Positions 48,601 to 60,100 of a stretch of DNA of 64,000 nucleotides are shown one piece after another. The number at the start of each line of letters is the position of its first letter. The stretch's first letter is position 1. The notes below the pieces were generated by a model that did not search any database, was not told the origin of the DNA, and saw nothing but the letters and a program-made list of their open reading frames with translations. The stretch is from contig BBXU01001569.1 of assembly GCA_001598975.1 (NCBI GenBank), positions 38,094-102,093 of the forward strand. Direction: 5' to 3'. Made by a program: the position numbers and the translations under genes. This DNA comes from Parachlorella kessleri. Lineage: Eukaryota > Chlorophyta > Trebouxiophyceae > Chlorellales > Chlorellaceae.

Positions 48601-50529
48601 TCGGTTTGGTCAGGTTGAGGGGTCCAGCACCTCCGAGCCGTAGGTCTGCCGCAGCAACTAGGGTGAGGGCACCCCCTCAGGCAGGGGCTAGGAGGACGGA
48701 ACACTCCCCAGCTGCTGCACCTACACACCGGCGCCGGCACCGGCGCCGGCACCCCACAAGGCCCCTGCAGCTAACCATCTCCACTCCCTGCCCTGCTCCC
48801 CCATTGCTGGGTCGGCGCCTCCCCGCCATGCCTCTGCCCCCACCATGCCTCTGCCTCCCACCATGCCCGCCCGCCAACCTGCCCTACGACGCACCAGCGC
48901 GATGGCCTTGACGGTCTCCCTGTCCAGGGTGGAGTTGACGGTCGACATGATGCCCTTCATGAACAGCGTCTTCAGCAGCTCGCCGCTGGGCACGGCCAGG
49001 CGCTTGGCCAGGTCGGTGAGGCTCATGCCCTCGTCGCCCACCTCAAATATGTCCTGCAGCAGGGCAGATAGACCACTGGAGAGGGAGTGCACATGATAAC
49101 AAGGGGTCAGATAGCACTTTGGCGGGTGCCAGCTGCGTCAGTTAGCAGAGGAGGGGGCAGGGAAACAAGTAACAAGCACCGGTCGTGAACAGCAGTGTAC
49201 CTGCAGAACTCCGACTTGATTATGCATCCGTCCCTACGGAAGTGACTGAACCCTCGCCTCCCCTCCCCTCCCCAAACCCCAACCCTTGCCGGCAAAACCG
49301 CCACCGCAGAAGAATCACACCACCACCCACGAGCGCCCCTCCGTGACACACCACCCACCCACCTCGCGCTCGCTCTTCTCCCTCCTTTCCTCCCTGGCCT
49401 CCCTCCTGTTCTGCCGCGCTTTGCGTCGCGAGTCCAGCCCCTCATCCCGTAGTACAGCCTTACGCTGGCCCACCGCCTCACCCCTCAACGACTTCATCTC
49501 AGGCCGGGGGCCTGGAGAGGAGGACGAGGGGTATGTCAGTGTGAGGGAGTGATAATATGACACAACATCTTCTGTACTTGCACAAAACTGGACGTTGTTG
49601 TGATAGCGAGGGTGAGCTATCAGCTAGGCAGAATCAGGAAAGAAGGTTGCCGCGCAAGACGGCCAAGCCTGCAGGGGTTGCATGCACGCCACTGTCCCCA
49701 CAGTACAACAGATCACCGACATATGGAGCTCTCATACTGAAATACCCAGAAGAAAAGCAGATGAAGCAGGCATGGATAGTAAGCGGACACCGCGCAGGCT
49801 CAGCAGCAGGGGGAAAGAAGCCCATAATGATTTGTTTACAGCAGCATATGATTCCTCACACTTGCTTGCAACTGACACACAATGCCTGCCCTGGACAGCA
49901 TCTTCACCACTAACAGCGAAGGGCAGCAGCAAATCGCAGTCCATAAGAGCCAAAGCCTTTACCATGCCAACCAACGCACCTCTGCCATTCCACCGCTGAC
50001 TGTCGCCCGTCCCTCCAGGCCGACCATTGCCGGCGGGCCTGCCATTTCTGTCGGCTGGTGCTTGCCCAGGTGTGCTTGCCGGCGGGGCAGACTGCCCACC
50101 GCGGTTGGCAAAGCCGCCGCCACGGCCGCCCTGGAAGCGGTTGGGGCGCATGGCTGTGGCCGCCGCTCCACCATCACCCCTGCCCTCGTTCCTACCGCCG
50201 CCGTTCCCGCCGCCGTAACCGCCACCATTCCTTGAGCGGTTCTCAAACCTTGCCTGCGCCGCCTCCATACGCTCTGTCTGCTGCTTCTCCTTGGAGAGCA
50301 TTGTGCGCTCCGAGGGTGGCGCCCGCCAGATGAGCTGGGGTCGTGCTGGCCTGGGCAGCAGGTCGGGTTGCTGTAGGCTGGCAGGCTGCTCTGCTGACGT
50401 GGCTGGCGCTTCTGCCTCAGCAAGCACAAGGGCCGTCACCGCCCGAGAGTGCCTCGTGCGGGTCTGGGCCTGCTGGCCTGCCAGCAAGGGGCTGCCGCGC
50501 GGCAGAAGGGACTGCCCAAGGAAACTCAT
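42665..50529 (-). CDS. infB: Organellar (plastid) translation initiation factor IF-2, 15 exons, 858 aa
   Basis: IF-2 is the GTPase that brings fMet-tRNA to the bacterial-type ribosome. Exons (minus): 50529-49980, 49511-49363, 49053-48895, 48362-48219, 47809-47663, 47285-47136, 46847-46704, 46255-46082, 45530-45402, 45042-44884, 44611-44429, 44146-44047, 43808-43690, 43367-43239, 42805-42665 (2577 nt). The N-terminus is rich in Ser, Arg and Ala with few acids (transit peptide), followed by a Gly/Arg/Asn-rich linker. Then an IF2-N-like helix ([20 protein letters not shown]), G1 GHVDHGKT (328-335, split by an intron after Lys334), G3 DTPGHE (378-383), G4 NKID (432-435), G5 SAKKG (468-472), domain II/III ([34 protein letters not shown]) and the C-terminal barrel ([16 protein letters not shown]). 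Plastid rather than mitochondrial targeting is inferred from its Ser-rich leader and plant homologues (FUG1). Confidence 0.95.
45747..46084. repeat. Minisatellite at the exon 8 donor of the IF-2 gene
   Basis: About five imperfect tandem units of roughly 54-68 bases, each with CCTCACCCACACTCCCACCG or a close variant, then GGTCTCTTCACACACCAGGC in the better-kept units. The last unit runs straight into the splice donor (CCCTCACC|TTGCCC on the plus strand), so each unit carries a donor-like GGTGAGGG on the gene's strand. Units nearest the donor are the most diverged. Confidence 0.85.
48032..48250. repeat. Tandem copies of the P-loop exon's 3' end inside the next IF-2 intron
   Basis: Three extra copies (about 48032-48066, 48090-48125, 48145-48178) match the true exon end at 48219-48250. 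On the gene's strand each reads [18 protein letters not shown] or VVGHVDHGK followed by a GTGAG donor. The unit is about 57 bases and includes the spacer TCATCTTCCAAATCCCCTTC. See the finding for meaning. Confidence 0.85.
48340..48660. repeat. Copies of the P-loop exon's 5' end inside the preceding IF-2 intron
   Basis: The true exon begins after CTGGCTGCAG with codons for TYGVEVLD. Three diverged copies of acceptor plus first codons lie upstream at about 48432-48475 (NYGMEVLE), 48538-48575 (NYGVKVQD) and 48621-48659 (TYGSEVLD), each with a GGCAG or GTCAG acceptor. Spacing is 80-105 bases. Confidence 0.8.
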
Positions 50530-50950
50530 GATCTCTGTCGCTTGCAGTGAACTTGCGTTCCTGGCCTACCACTGCTGGCCGTGTTGCATGCGCGTAACTG
50601 CCCGCGAACAAGACCACAACCTGCAGTTCTCCTTCTCAAACTCACGAAGAGTAGCAACTAAAGATGACATGCATTGCTCGCTCGGCAAACAGGAGTGGCC
50701 CTGGATAAGCCCATGATCAGCCTGCTGCGGCTCCAAGTAGGCCAAGAGGGCTGGCAGGGGAGTTTGGAAGCGGTCTGAGGGAGGTTATCTGCTCGGAAAA
50801 TCTTCTTAGGAAGGCGCAACCCTGCCTACCACCGACGCTCCCCGTCTGTAGGCATCATTGCTGTGTAGCAGCTGCTCTTTGGGCCTTGGCAGCTGCTCCT
50901 TGGGCGATTCTTAGGGTGCACCTGGCCACAGAAGGCAGCACGGGATTACC
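50530..50950. promoter_or_regulatory. Divergent promoter region, plastid IF-2 / ClpR
   Basis: 421 bases between opposing start codons of two nucleus-encoded plastid proteins. A shared or coordinated promoter is plausible. No specific element is recognised. Confidence 0.4.
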
Positions 50951-52763
50951 ATGCAGCGGACGCTGTGCACAACACCATCGTTGCAGACATATAGCGGGCT
51001 GAAAAGCCAGCGTAAGTGACCAGGCTGTCGCCTCGTTGGGCAGCAGCTGTATATAGTGTTCGACACTGTGCAAGCTTGCCCACCTTGCCCCGTCTGCCTG
51101 CAGGGGGTGCACCCTTCCGGCAACACACAACTCACTCCCAAGGCTTCTGGCGGGCCTCGCAGCGGGCTGTGGCAAATGCCAGGTGCAATGCTCTCCCTGT
51201 TGGCGGTCTGGAGATTTCTGGCTATGACGAGAGTGCTGTTGGTCAAGGTTTTGGTGACATCCTGGGTGCCAACCGGGCAGACAGTCGGCGGCGCGCAAAA
51301 AGATCGTTGTTTGTTCGGTGGCGCTTGCAGCACCTTAGTAGTGTGCCTCTCTTGAACGTGCACAGCCTGCAATGACCGGCCCTTCACTGGGAGCGTCTTT
51401 CGTCAGTCACACTGGCGTGTCACACTGAACTCAAGGCTGGGCTGCCCGCTTCCTCTACAGTCGCGCTTGTTGGCGCCTCCCTAGCTGTCTATGGCCGCTG
51501 CTTGAACGCCTGCGTAGCCTTGTGGGCACCCTGTGTCATCCTGCCGCGTAAAGCACTTATATGCCATCTGCAGGCAGTCCAGCGGCCCGCGGCGGCAGGT
51601 GACGCGCATGATGCCGATCGGCGTGCCGCGCGTGCCCTACCGCACGCCCAAGGAGGGCTCCTGGCAGTGGGTGGACATCTGGAACTGCCTCTACCGCGAG
51701 CGAATCATCTTCCTAAGCAAGGCCGTGGATGACGAGCTGGGCAACCAGGTGGGGTTTTGCTACCGGACCACATATCCTAAGCGCCGCCGCTATAGCTTCT
51801 CTGAGGTTTCCTTGCACTACAGCAAGTCCTACCTAGGACAGGACTATGGTCCCAGAGGTAGCGAAATGGTTTGCGGGCAGTGATACACGATGCGGAGCCC
51901 GTCCTTCAGTCACTTCTTGCATTCTTCCCTCCTCTGCTGCAGCTTGTAGCCACCATGTTGTACCTTGACTCGGAGAACAAGAAGGACATGAACCTGTACA
52001 TCAACTGCTCGGGGGGAGAGGTGGTGCCGTGCCTGGCCATCCACGACACGATGCGGCACGTCAAGAGCGACGTGGGGACCGTCGGCTTTGGCGGCTGCAT
52101 GGGCATGAGCGGCTTTCTGCTGGCGGTGGGCAAGAAGGTGTGTCTATGCTGGGGGGCTGTTATAGGAGGCTGGCCCCTCCTCATCGCTTGCAGTCAGGCC
52201 AAAAACATGATTGCGGTTTGCTGCATGTTGCATGAGCGCTAGTTCCCCCGTACTCGTAGTAACCGCCACCAGCCCCTGTTGTCTGCAGGGCAAGCGCTTT
52301 GCCCTGGCCAACACCCGCATCATGATCCACCACCCGTCGGGCGCGGCACGCGGCCAGGCGTCCGACATCAACAGGGAAGCGCGCGAGCTGCTGCGGATCC
52401 GGGATTACATGGACGCGATTCTTGCTGAGGCCACAGGCCGCGACTTTGAGCAGGTGGGCCGGTTGTGTGGTTGAGGCTGCCTTGCGAACGAGGGCAAGAG
52501 TTGTTGCTAGTATATTACAGAGTAGCTTACCACGGGTGGGTCCCAGGGAGTATGCCAATTTACAATTTCTCATGCAGCAGCCAGGTCGCAGTTGTATGTG
52601 AGCTTTGTTACAGCAGGCATTGGGCAACACTGGACAGCTGTGTGCTGCGCAGGTGGCACGGGATTTCAGCCGTAACAAGTACTTCAGCACAGAGGAAGCG
52701 CTGGAGTATGGCGTCATCGACAACATTGTGAAGCCCAAGCGCAGCGCTATGGCAGGGGTGTAA
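50951..52763 (+). CDS. CLPR2: ClpR, non-catalytic subunit of the plastid Clp protease, 6 exons, 306 aa
   Basis: ClpR proteins sit with ClpP in the chloroplast Clp core ring but cannot cut. Exons: 50951-51011, 51104-51317, 51574-51748, 51943-52137, 52289-52453, 52653-52763 (921 nt). Exons 1-2 encode a plastid-type leader ([12 protein letters not shown]...). The body has [53 protein letters not shown] and [13 protein letters not shown]. In ClpP the nucleophile lies in GQAASMGAFLL; here the matching run is [11 protein letters not shown], so Ser is replaced by Gly204. The active-site His is kept (MIHHP), and the Asp position appears to be Asn (SRNKYFS). VPYRTP plus WQWVDxWNxLYRER is closest to plant ClpR2, so the number is tentative. 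The exon 2 donor (GTGGCG) is weak. Confidence 0.85.
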
Positions 52764-54107
52764 AGTATAGCGTGGCAGCGGTTGGATGGCTTCCGGAGCA
52801 TGACTAGCAACAATGTCGAAGCACAGCGGCGTACATTTTTTTGGGCGTTGCTTCGAGCTCTGGCTGGCAGGCTGGGCGGCAGGATTATCAGGGCTTGGGG
52901 TTGGGCTTCACACTTGTGCTGCTGGCTTTATTGATGCGCCAACAAATCTTTCTTCCCTACTGAGGAGCTTCGGATGGCTGTGCTACCACTACTGAAGCTC
53001 CTTCTGATGGCTGTACTACCTCATTTAAGCTCCTTATTATAGTCTGCTGGCAATTCTCCCTGCTGTCCTGGAGGGGAGGAGTTGGCCTGACGAAGAGCGG
53101 TAATGGTTGTGGACCAGCAGGTGTGCAAAGCAGGTCCGTGGGAGTCAAGGACTGTTCCTGACCTCCACAAGTAGATGGTGCGGGCCTCCCCTACACTGCT
53201 GTCCGCCACTTCTACTTCTACCTGTATCCTGGTTGAGATCCCTGTCATTACCACCCGCGTCGTAAGTGGATCACACTTGGGCAAGGAGCATACTTGCGTC
53301 CAGCCCTGCCACTGGCAGTACAGTTCAACCCTATCTCCCCTGTTCGCATTGCCTGTCACCAGTGAAGATAGCATATGTGCAGCACAGCAGGAGGCAGGCA
53401 CCTTTTGCTCGGATCGTGCAGCTCATTGGTTTTACCATGCAAGGTTTGGAACATGTTTACATGTTAATGTGGTAACCTGGAATTGTACCAATCCTCTGTT
53501 GTGTGACACTGGGCACAGCGTTCGTGGCCTAGAAACTCCACATGACGAGGCTGATGTTGTGAATGCAATGCATGCGTGCATGGCTAGCAACTAAATGACA
53601 TTCAAGCACTTGGTTGCGGCAGCACAAAAACTGGGCGAAGTCATAAAATGAGCCATACACAATGTATGCCAGCTAGCAAGGAATTAGCACACCTGCAACG
53701 TATCTCCCTTTCAACCAAGGGATGGTCGATGGGCTGGGTAGCCAGGACTGAACATGCAGGTTCGAGACGCACACTGCTAGCTGTGAAAGGAGCAAGGAAG
53801 AAAGCGAAAACCCCAGTAGCACCGGGCGCTGCATGCCCTGTAAAGGGCGCTGGATTGCACTTAGACAAGAGTTCACAAAGAACACAAATACTAGCCACGC
53901 AGCCCTGGCTCCAATACGCTCTCTCAGTGACTAAGCCATGTAGCTAAAAAACAAAAGCTTGCGATGCCTGAGTAGTACACTTAACCAAAACCTCTCACAC
54001 TCTGGCTAAGGCAGTGGGTCACAGCATAGCAAGCAATATGGCCAGGCCAACAGCTTTGCACTAGAGACACACACCTGGCTTCACCACTGTGGCTTGACCA
54101 CAATGCT
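52764..54107. other. Intergenic between convergent ClpR and CUL3 genes
   Basis: 1.34 kb with no credible exon. At about 52965-53035 a roughly 30-base unit (AGCTTCGGATGGCTGTGCTA... / AGCTCCTTCTGATGGCTGTA...) is present twice in tandem plus a partial third. The rest is unremarkable spacer and 3' UTR. Confidence 0.4.
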
Positions 54108-57100
54108 TCAAGCCAGGTAGCGGTACACGGACCGGTCTGTGGCATCCCGCTCCAAGAACTCTCGGTCAATCAGGCTCTCTATGCGCTTCTTGATGACCTG
54201 CACAGCCACAAAACGTCGGTTTGAGGAGATAAATACAAGACCCTCCAACGCATAAGCATCCAGGGAACAGCGACCACGCTGTCACAGGCACCAGTCATGC
54301 CAGGCGAGGAAACACTTCAAACGCCTATAGAGACAGCAATCTACCACCGCGCCAACGTCGCACATGCAGTAAGACTTTGCCGCCAGCTTTTCAAAATCGA
54401 AATCGACTTTTTGCTGTAGGCCTCAATGTCCTTCCAAAAAACCTTACAGCAGAATTTAGGCAAGCCCCAGAGCACAACCCCACCCATGCTTGTCAGGACA
54501 GTTCACCCCGACATTTCCTCTCTTTCGCGTTGCCTGCCACCACCAGCTCTTGCTACAAAAGAGCGAGCCAAAGCACCAGCCCACCTGTGGCTGCGGGATG
54601 AAACGGGACTGCAGCTGCCGCGTGACCTCCATGATCAGGTCATTATGACTGAGCGCCTTGCGTGCCTGCGGACGCCAGCGAAGGAGTCTGACAGGTGCCC
54701 CACACACTACCAGACCGTAGCCTGGAGCGCTGGATGCCCCTTCTGCAACTCAACAGCACCGGTGTGCCACCCCAGCTGCATACAAAGACACAGCGCCCAG
54801 GGAGCAGTTGCACCGCACCTTCATGATGCGCACGATGGCTGCCTCTATCTGCGGCTTGCGGTCCTCCTCCACCTTCTCGCGTGTCTCCGCCTTCTCAGTG
54901 TCGCTCTCCTTCTGCAGCACACGGCGGGGAGAGCGCAAGGACCTTGCGGGCACAGCGGGTGACTACCAGCTGTGGCACGTTGCGTGTGGGAACAACAGTA
55001 TGGTTTGTCTCAACTCACCTTTCACCTCCCCCTTGCCTCTATTCACCACGGCAACCGTTCCCATGCAAAACGGCGAAGCAAAACGCCCCAGGAGCGCCTT
55101 TGCACCCAATCAAGTAAGCTTACTAAGGTTGGCATTCATGGCCTTCTACCTGGTCATGTCAGGTGCCTTCATGCTGCCAAGACTATAACGACGGAGGGGC
55201 GTCGCGCAGCAGAATCCCCCTCGCACCACCCACAATGCCAAGGCCGGGCGCGCCCTGCTCCCACCCCAGCATCCCTTGAGCTCGCACCTGCGCCGCCACC
55301 ATGCCGATCTTGACCTTGTAGAGCTTGGAGGTGAAGGCTTCATTCACGGAGAAGACGTCGCCGTTGTTCACATCCTTGCTCATGGGCTCCTTCTTCAGCA
55401 CGTTCTTGCCCTGCACCACCACAGCTTCACCAGTAACCAGCTGCAGCCCGCTGATATAACATAATGATAACATAAAAATGCCTTGGTTGCTTTCCTGGGC
55501 CAGCACCTTTTCGGCTCCACTCGCAATGCCAGGCAGCAGGGACCACATGGTTGTGTACATAGCTAGTTTGCTCCCATAATGGGCAGTGTGTGCGCGTCAG
55601 GTAATGGTAAAAACCTAGCCCCCCACCTTCACGCAGGCCATGGACTGCAGCACCCGCTTGAGCTCGCCCTCCGGGATGCGCGTTGCCTGCATGCAGACAT
55701 TGAAGGCTAGGCAAGCTGCTCCTAGGAGAATAACAACAGTTTGACAAGCTGTCCCACTGTGACCATTTTTGAAGGTATCCAGGAGCAGGCAGGGAAGCCA
55801 AAAACGGGACAACATCCCTCCAATTGGCTTTCCCTGCCTGCTAGGGACAACGACCCTAGACAACCATAAAGATCCCTACTGCAAACTATCTTGGTGAGCA
55901 AAGACCTCCCCACAGGCCTGCTCCAGGATTGATGCTAACGGCAGCAACATTGGCCAATGCAGACATTCTGCTTGCCAGGTTTTTGACTTGAGCAAGACAA
56001 TAGAACAATCAGGCTTCCCAACTGGACTGAAGATACGCTTAGCATTGCACATATGGTGCCAATCTTCCAAAGCAGCACACACAGCGCCATGTCACACGCT
56101 TTCCTCTACAGCATGAGGTCACCCTCCGACGAGTCAGATAGCACTCACTTGCTCAATCTCCTCATACGTCAGCTGCTTTGCATCATTAAATAGCAGCAGT
56201 ACGACCATCTGGTACGTTGTGCAGTTAAGTTCATGCTTGCGCCCTCCAAAGTTGGCCTTGACATCGGCATTGCCCATGTTGGTCTGCCATGTCAGGCGGC
56301 GGCCTGCACAGATCATAAGTCGATGCCGCATGGGCATCTTGCAGATGGGAAATTGCGGAAAAAATGGTTGGCTTCCCCATGCAAACTTGTCAGACCTCCT
56401 AAATAAGGGCATTTGCGTAGGAGCAGCCTCTCTTTACCTCCGGGGGGTGAGCTAAGATGTCGAACATGTTGGTGGGGCAAAACAAGGATATGCAATGCAA
56501 TCATTGCATGCCAAGAAATGCCCAGGTTCTTCACAGCTTGCCCCCAGCTGAAACAGCTGCACATGAAGGTCCTATGAGGACCCCCGCCCAGCAGCAGGCG
56601 GCTCACAAGTACTCACCAGAGTTCCGTGCCAGGTAGAACTCCTTGAACTCCTCGCAGGCCTCTTCTGCCTCCCGTGGCAGCGCACAGTTGGCGCTGGCGG
56701 CGGTCTGTGGCCAAGACCCTGTAGTCAGCACCTGCAGTGCCCACCACCCTCACACTTGAATCCTTCACCATTAGCAGAGAATAGCAGCATAAGCAGCGGG
56801 GACACATATATGCCCTGCAGCACACACTGCCTACATGCTATTCAAACTCATACCAGCGCCTGTCCCCGACAATCAAACTGGCAGCTAGCCACATACAAAG
56901 CTACAGAAGGCAGGCATGACTGCATACCAAGTGCTGCACGCTGCACCAGTCCTGACAAGTCAAACGAACTCTGTCATCCGAGGACCCTAGAATACCAGGC
57001 GGCAGCCCACCTGCACTGCAAGGTCGATGGGCAATGCCGCTCCCTTGGCCCCCATGTGCGCCTTGAAGTCGGTCATCAGCTCGCGGCTCATCCTGATGTC

Positions 57101-60100
57101 CGTGAACATGCTCTCCAGCTTGCTGGTGAACTGGTAGCCACACTCGGTTTTCAGCTTCACCAGCAGCGACCGCTCTGCAGCGTGACGAGCAGCAGTTCAC
57201 AACATGAGGGGGCGGATGGATGCTACCTGACTGATTGCAGCAACGCCGCCGGCCGCAATGTTTACAAGAGTGCAGGAAGGATTTTTAACCAGTGTACTGA
57301 CTGTACTGGGTGTGCAGCGCCGCCCTCCAGCCAGCCAATCGCGTTTGCAGTGCAGCAAGGGTGGTAAGCTCTAAGTACCACAGCGAACACGGCCAGGGCA
57401 AGGCCAAGACTCTCAGTAAACATGCAAGACCCTCACCTGCATCATCTGAGGACGTCTTGCCATGCAGCAGCCGCTTGGCCAGGTGCTGCTTGTAGTACTT
57501 CTCAAACATGTCCTTCTCCTGTCACAGATACAAACAACGCAGCCCTTTACTGCATTGGCACGGCGAATCAAGAGGCAAGCAGGGAAGCAAGGGGTATCTC
57601 AGACTAAGTACAGAACTCTGCCCCGGGTTTCACACTATCAATATGAGCAACAAGGCACAACTCCCCACCTGGATGTATCGAAAGAGCATGATGGCCTTGT
57701 CTAGCACCACCTCAATGTCGTCCTCAGTCATGCCCTGCACCACATACCAGTACACCACATTAGGCCGCCACATGAAACCGTACTCCTCCCAGCTTGCAGC
57801 GATTCCCAAGTCCATAGGCCCATCACTGCCATGCCCAGCAAACGATCCTACATACAGGCTTCAGGCGACAGGAAAGCCAGCGACATGCCAACAGATACAT
57901 CAAGGTTGGCTAATGTCTAGGCCATCGTGGGACAGGGCCTTGGCCCACCACTTGTGCGTACAGCTAGACCCACCGTACAATGTGTAGAAACCCTCTAGTA
58001 CACACCCGTGCCTGAGCGCATCATACCATGAATGCTTACTGCTAAAAAAGCCCCCTTACCTTGAGGCCCTTGCGCAGCTTGTCATCCATAAACAGCGAGA
58101 TGTACTCCGGGCTGCGCGGGTTAAGGTTGATGAAGTGCTCAAACGCCTGGTTCAGCGTGTTCTGGAACAGCTTGTCGCCGCCAAACGCGCGCTGGATGAG
58201 CACATCGTACTTTTCCCGCATCTATATGAGGTGGGGAATAGAAGGGCACAGCAGTTGTCAGTGTAGCCCGATTGCAATCCATTCAACTGCTGCAAAGTTT
58301 GCCAGCAAGCAGGATTTGTCAGAGTTTCTTCGAAGGTTGGGAACACAGCGCGCATACGCTTATTCCAGCTTATTCTACGAAGTCTGATAAGTCCCATGCA
58401 CGTAGAGCAAATCATGCCACATGGCAGCCCAAACTCATGACAGCAGCGCGTCGCAGCCAGCGCACAGTCACCTGCAGCAGCCGCTGGACAAAGTCTACTG
58501 GGTCTTTGGTCCTCTCAGGGTCCAGGACCAGCGCCTTGCCAAAGGCCTTGAGCCTGTCGGACATCGTCTGCAGCACAAAAGCGAAAGCAGCCCCCAATGG
58601 TCTGCTGCTTCAAGATGCAACAGCCCATCGGAAACCTATCGCGTGAACACAAGCCCAGCCTGATCAGCTTGGAGTAGAAGTAAAGTAAGTGTGCAACAGG
58701 GGAGAAGTGAGCAACCCAGGTAATGTCACACAGCAGAGATGTTCTGACCCTTTCGAGTTATACTCTTATAGTATAAGGCGACAGGCTAGTCCACACCTGG
58801 CGCATCAGGTCCAGGCCTCCCTCCACCCGCTTGAACAGCTCATACATGCGGCCCAGGTCCTCATACTTGTCCGCCTCCATGAGCGGCACCAGCCCGCTGT
58901 TCTCCATCTCCGCTAAGGCACGCATCTGCCGGGTGATGAGCTCGCCCTCAACTACCTGCAGTGCATGAGAAGCCCAGGTTTAGAGCTTGAAAAGCAAGGA
59001 TGCCCAGACTTCAAAAGCATGCAGTTAACTAGAGAACTGCTGCTCCATGCAAGCCTTGAGGCCAGGCCAAGAGTCTCAGTCAGAGCAGCCAGCGCAGATG
59101 GCCAGTTTGCAATGCAAGCAAGCAGCCTGAGGTGCTCGGCGGCTGCACACCTTGATCACACGCGGCTCTGAACCCAGGTCCAGGTAGTTCTGCACCCGCT
59201 CTGCCTCCTCGTCTAACCGCCGCTTGGCATGCAGCAGGTAGGCCGGGCAGTCGCAGCTGCTGATGTACTCCAGGGCCTCCAACTGCATAGCGGCGGCAAA
59301 CAGGTGTAAAGTTGACTTCATGAGGACGCATGCCACCACCCAGCAGATACTCCAATGCTGGCCTTCTCGCCAGCTGCGTCTGCTGGCGACGCGGAAACAC
59401 TAGATTCGATGAGCGAACAAGCAAAGCAGAAGCTGCCTAGCCTTTGCAGCGCTTTTAAACACTGCAAATAGGGCTTGAGCTCACACACGGGTTCGCGCCA
59501 TGCTGTTCACCCAGCACCCACCCGGAAGAAACCCGCTGTCCGCTCCAGGAAGGGGATCTCAAAGTCGTCCACATACACAGAGCGCCCCAGATCTACCAGC
59601 ATGGTCGTCATGCTCTTTATTAGACTGCGATCCACCAGCTCGCCTTTGCGCTCTTTCTGCAAACAGCAAGGAGGGTGAGGTGTAAAGTGCCATCCCAGGG
59701 TCGTGCACTTGGAATAAGGGTGCTATTCTGACGGTTGGAAAGCATCGGGCAGTGTTCGAGCACAACAAGGACCCACTGCTTATGTGTATGTTGCTTTCCA
59801 AGCTGGCACCATAATGCACACACACACACGCTGCTCCCTCGACACCTGCATCACCGGACCCTATGCACCCTATCACTCCAATTGTTGCGCTCGTCCACCA
59901 TAAAAAGTATGGCAAAGCCCACGTATGACCACCTGTATCATATCCAGCAGCAGCGTCAAGAGCCGCTCCTGGATGCGCTTGTGCCGCACCACCACATCCC
60001 TCCACAGATTCAACCCCAGCTGGTGCACGGGCGCCTTGTTAGCCTGCTTCACATAGATCCGGTCCATGTACTGCGAGGATGCAGGTGGAGCGAAGGGTGG

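Noticed and set aside
51574..52763. Calling this gene an active ClpP
   Set aside because: The nucleophile Ser in GQAASMG is replaced (GGCMGMSG), so it is a ClpR.
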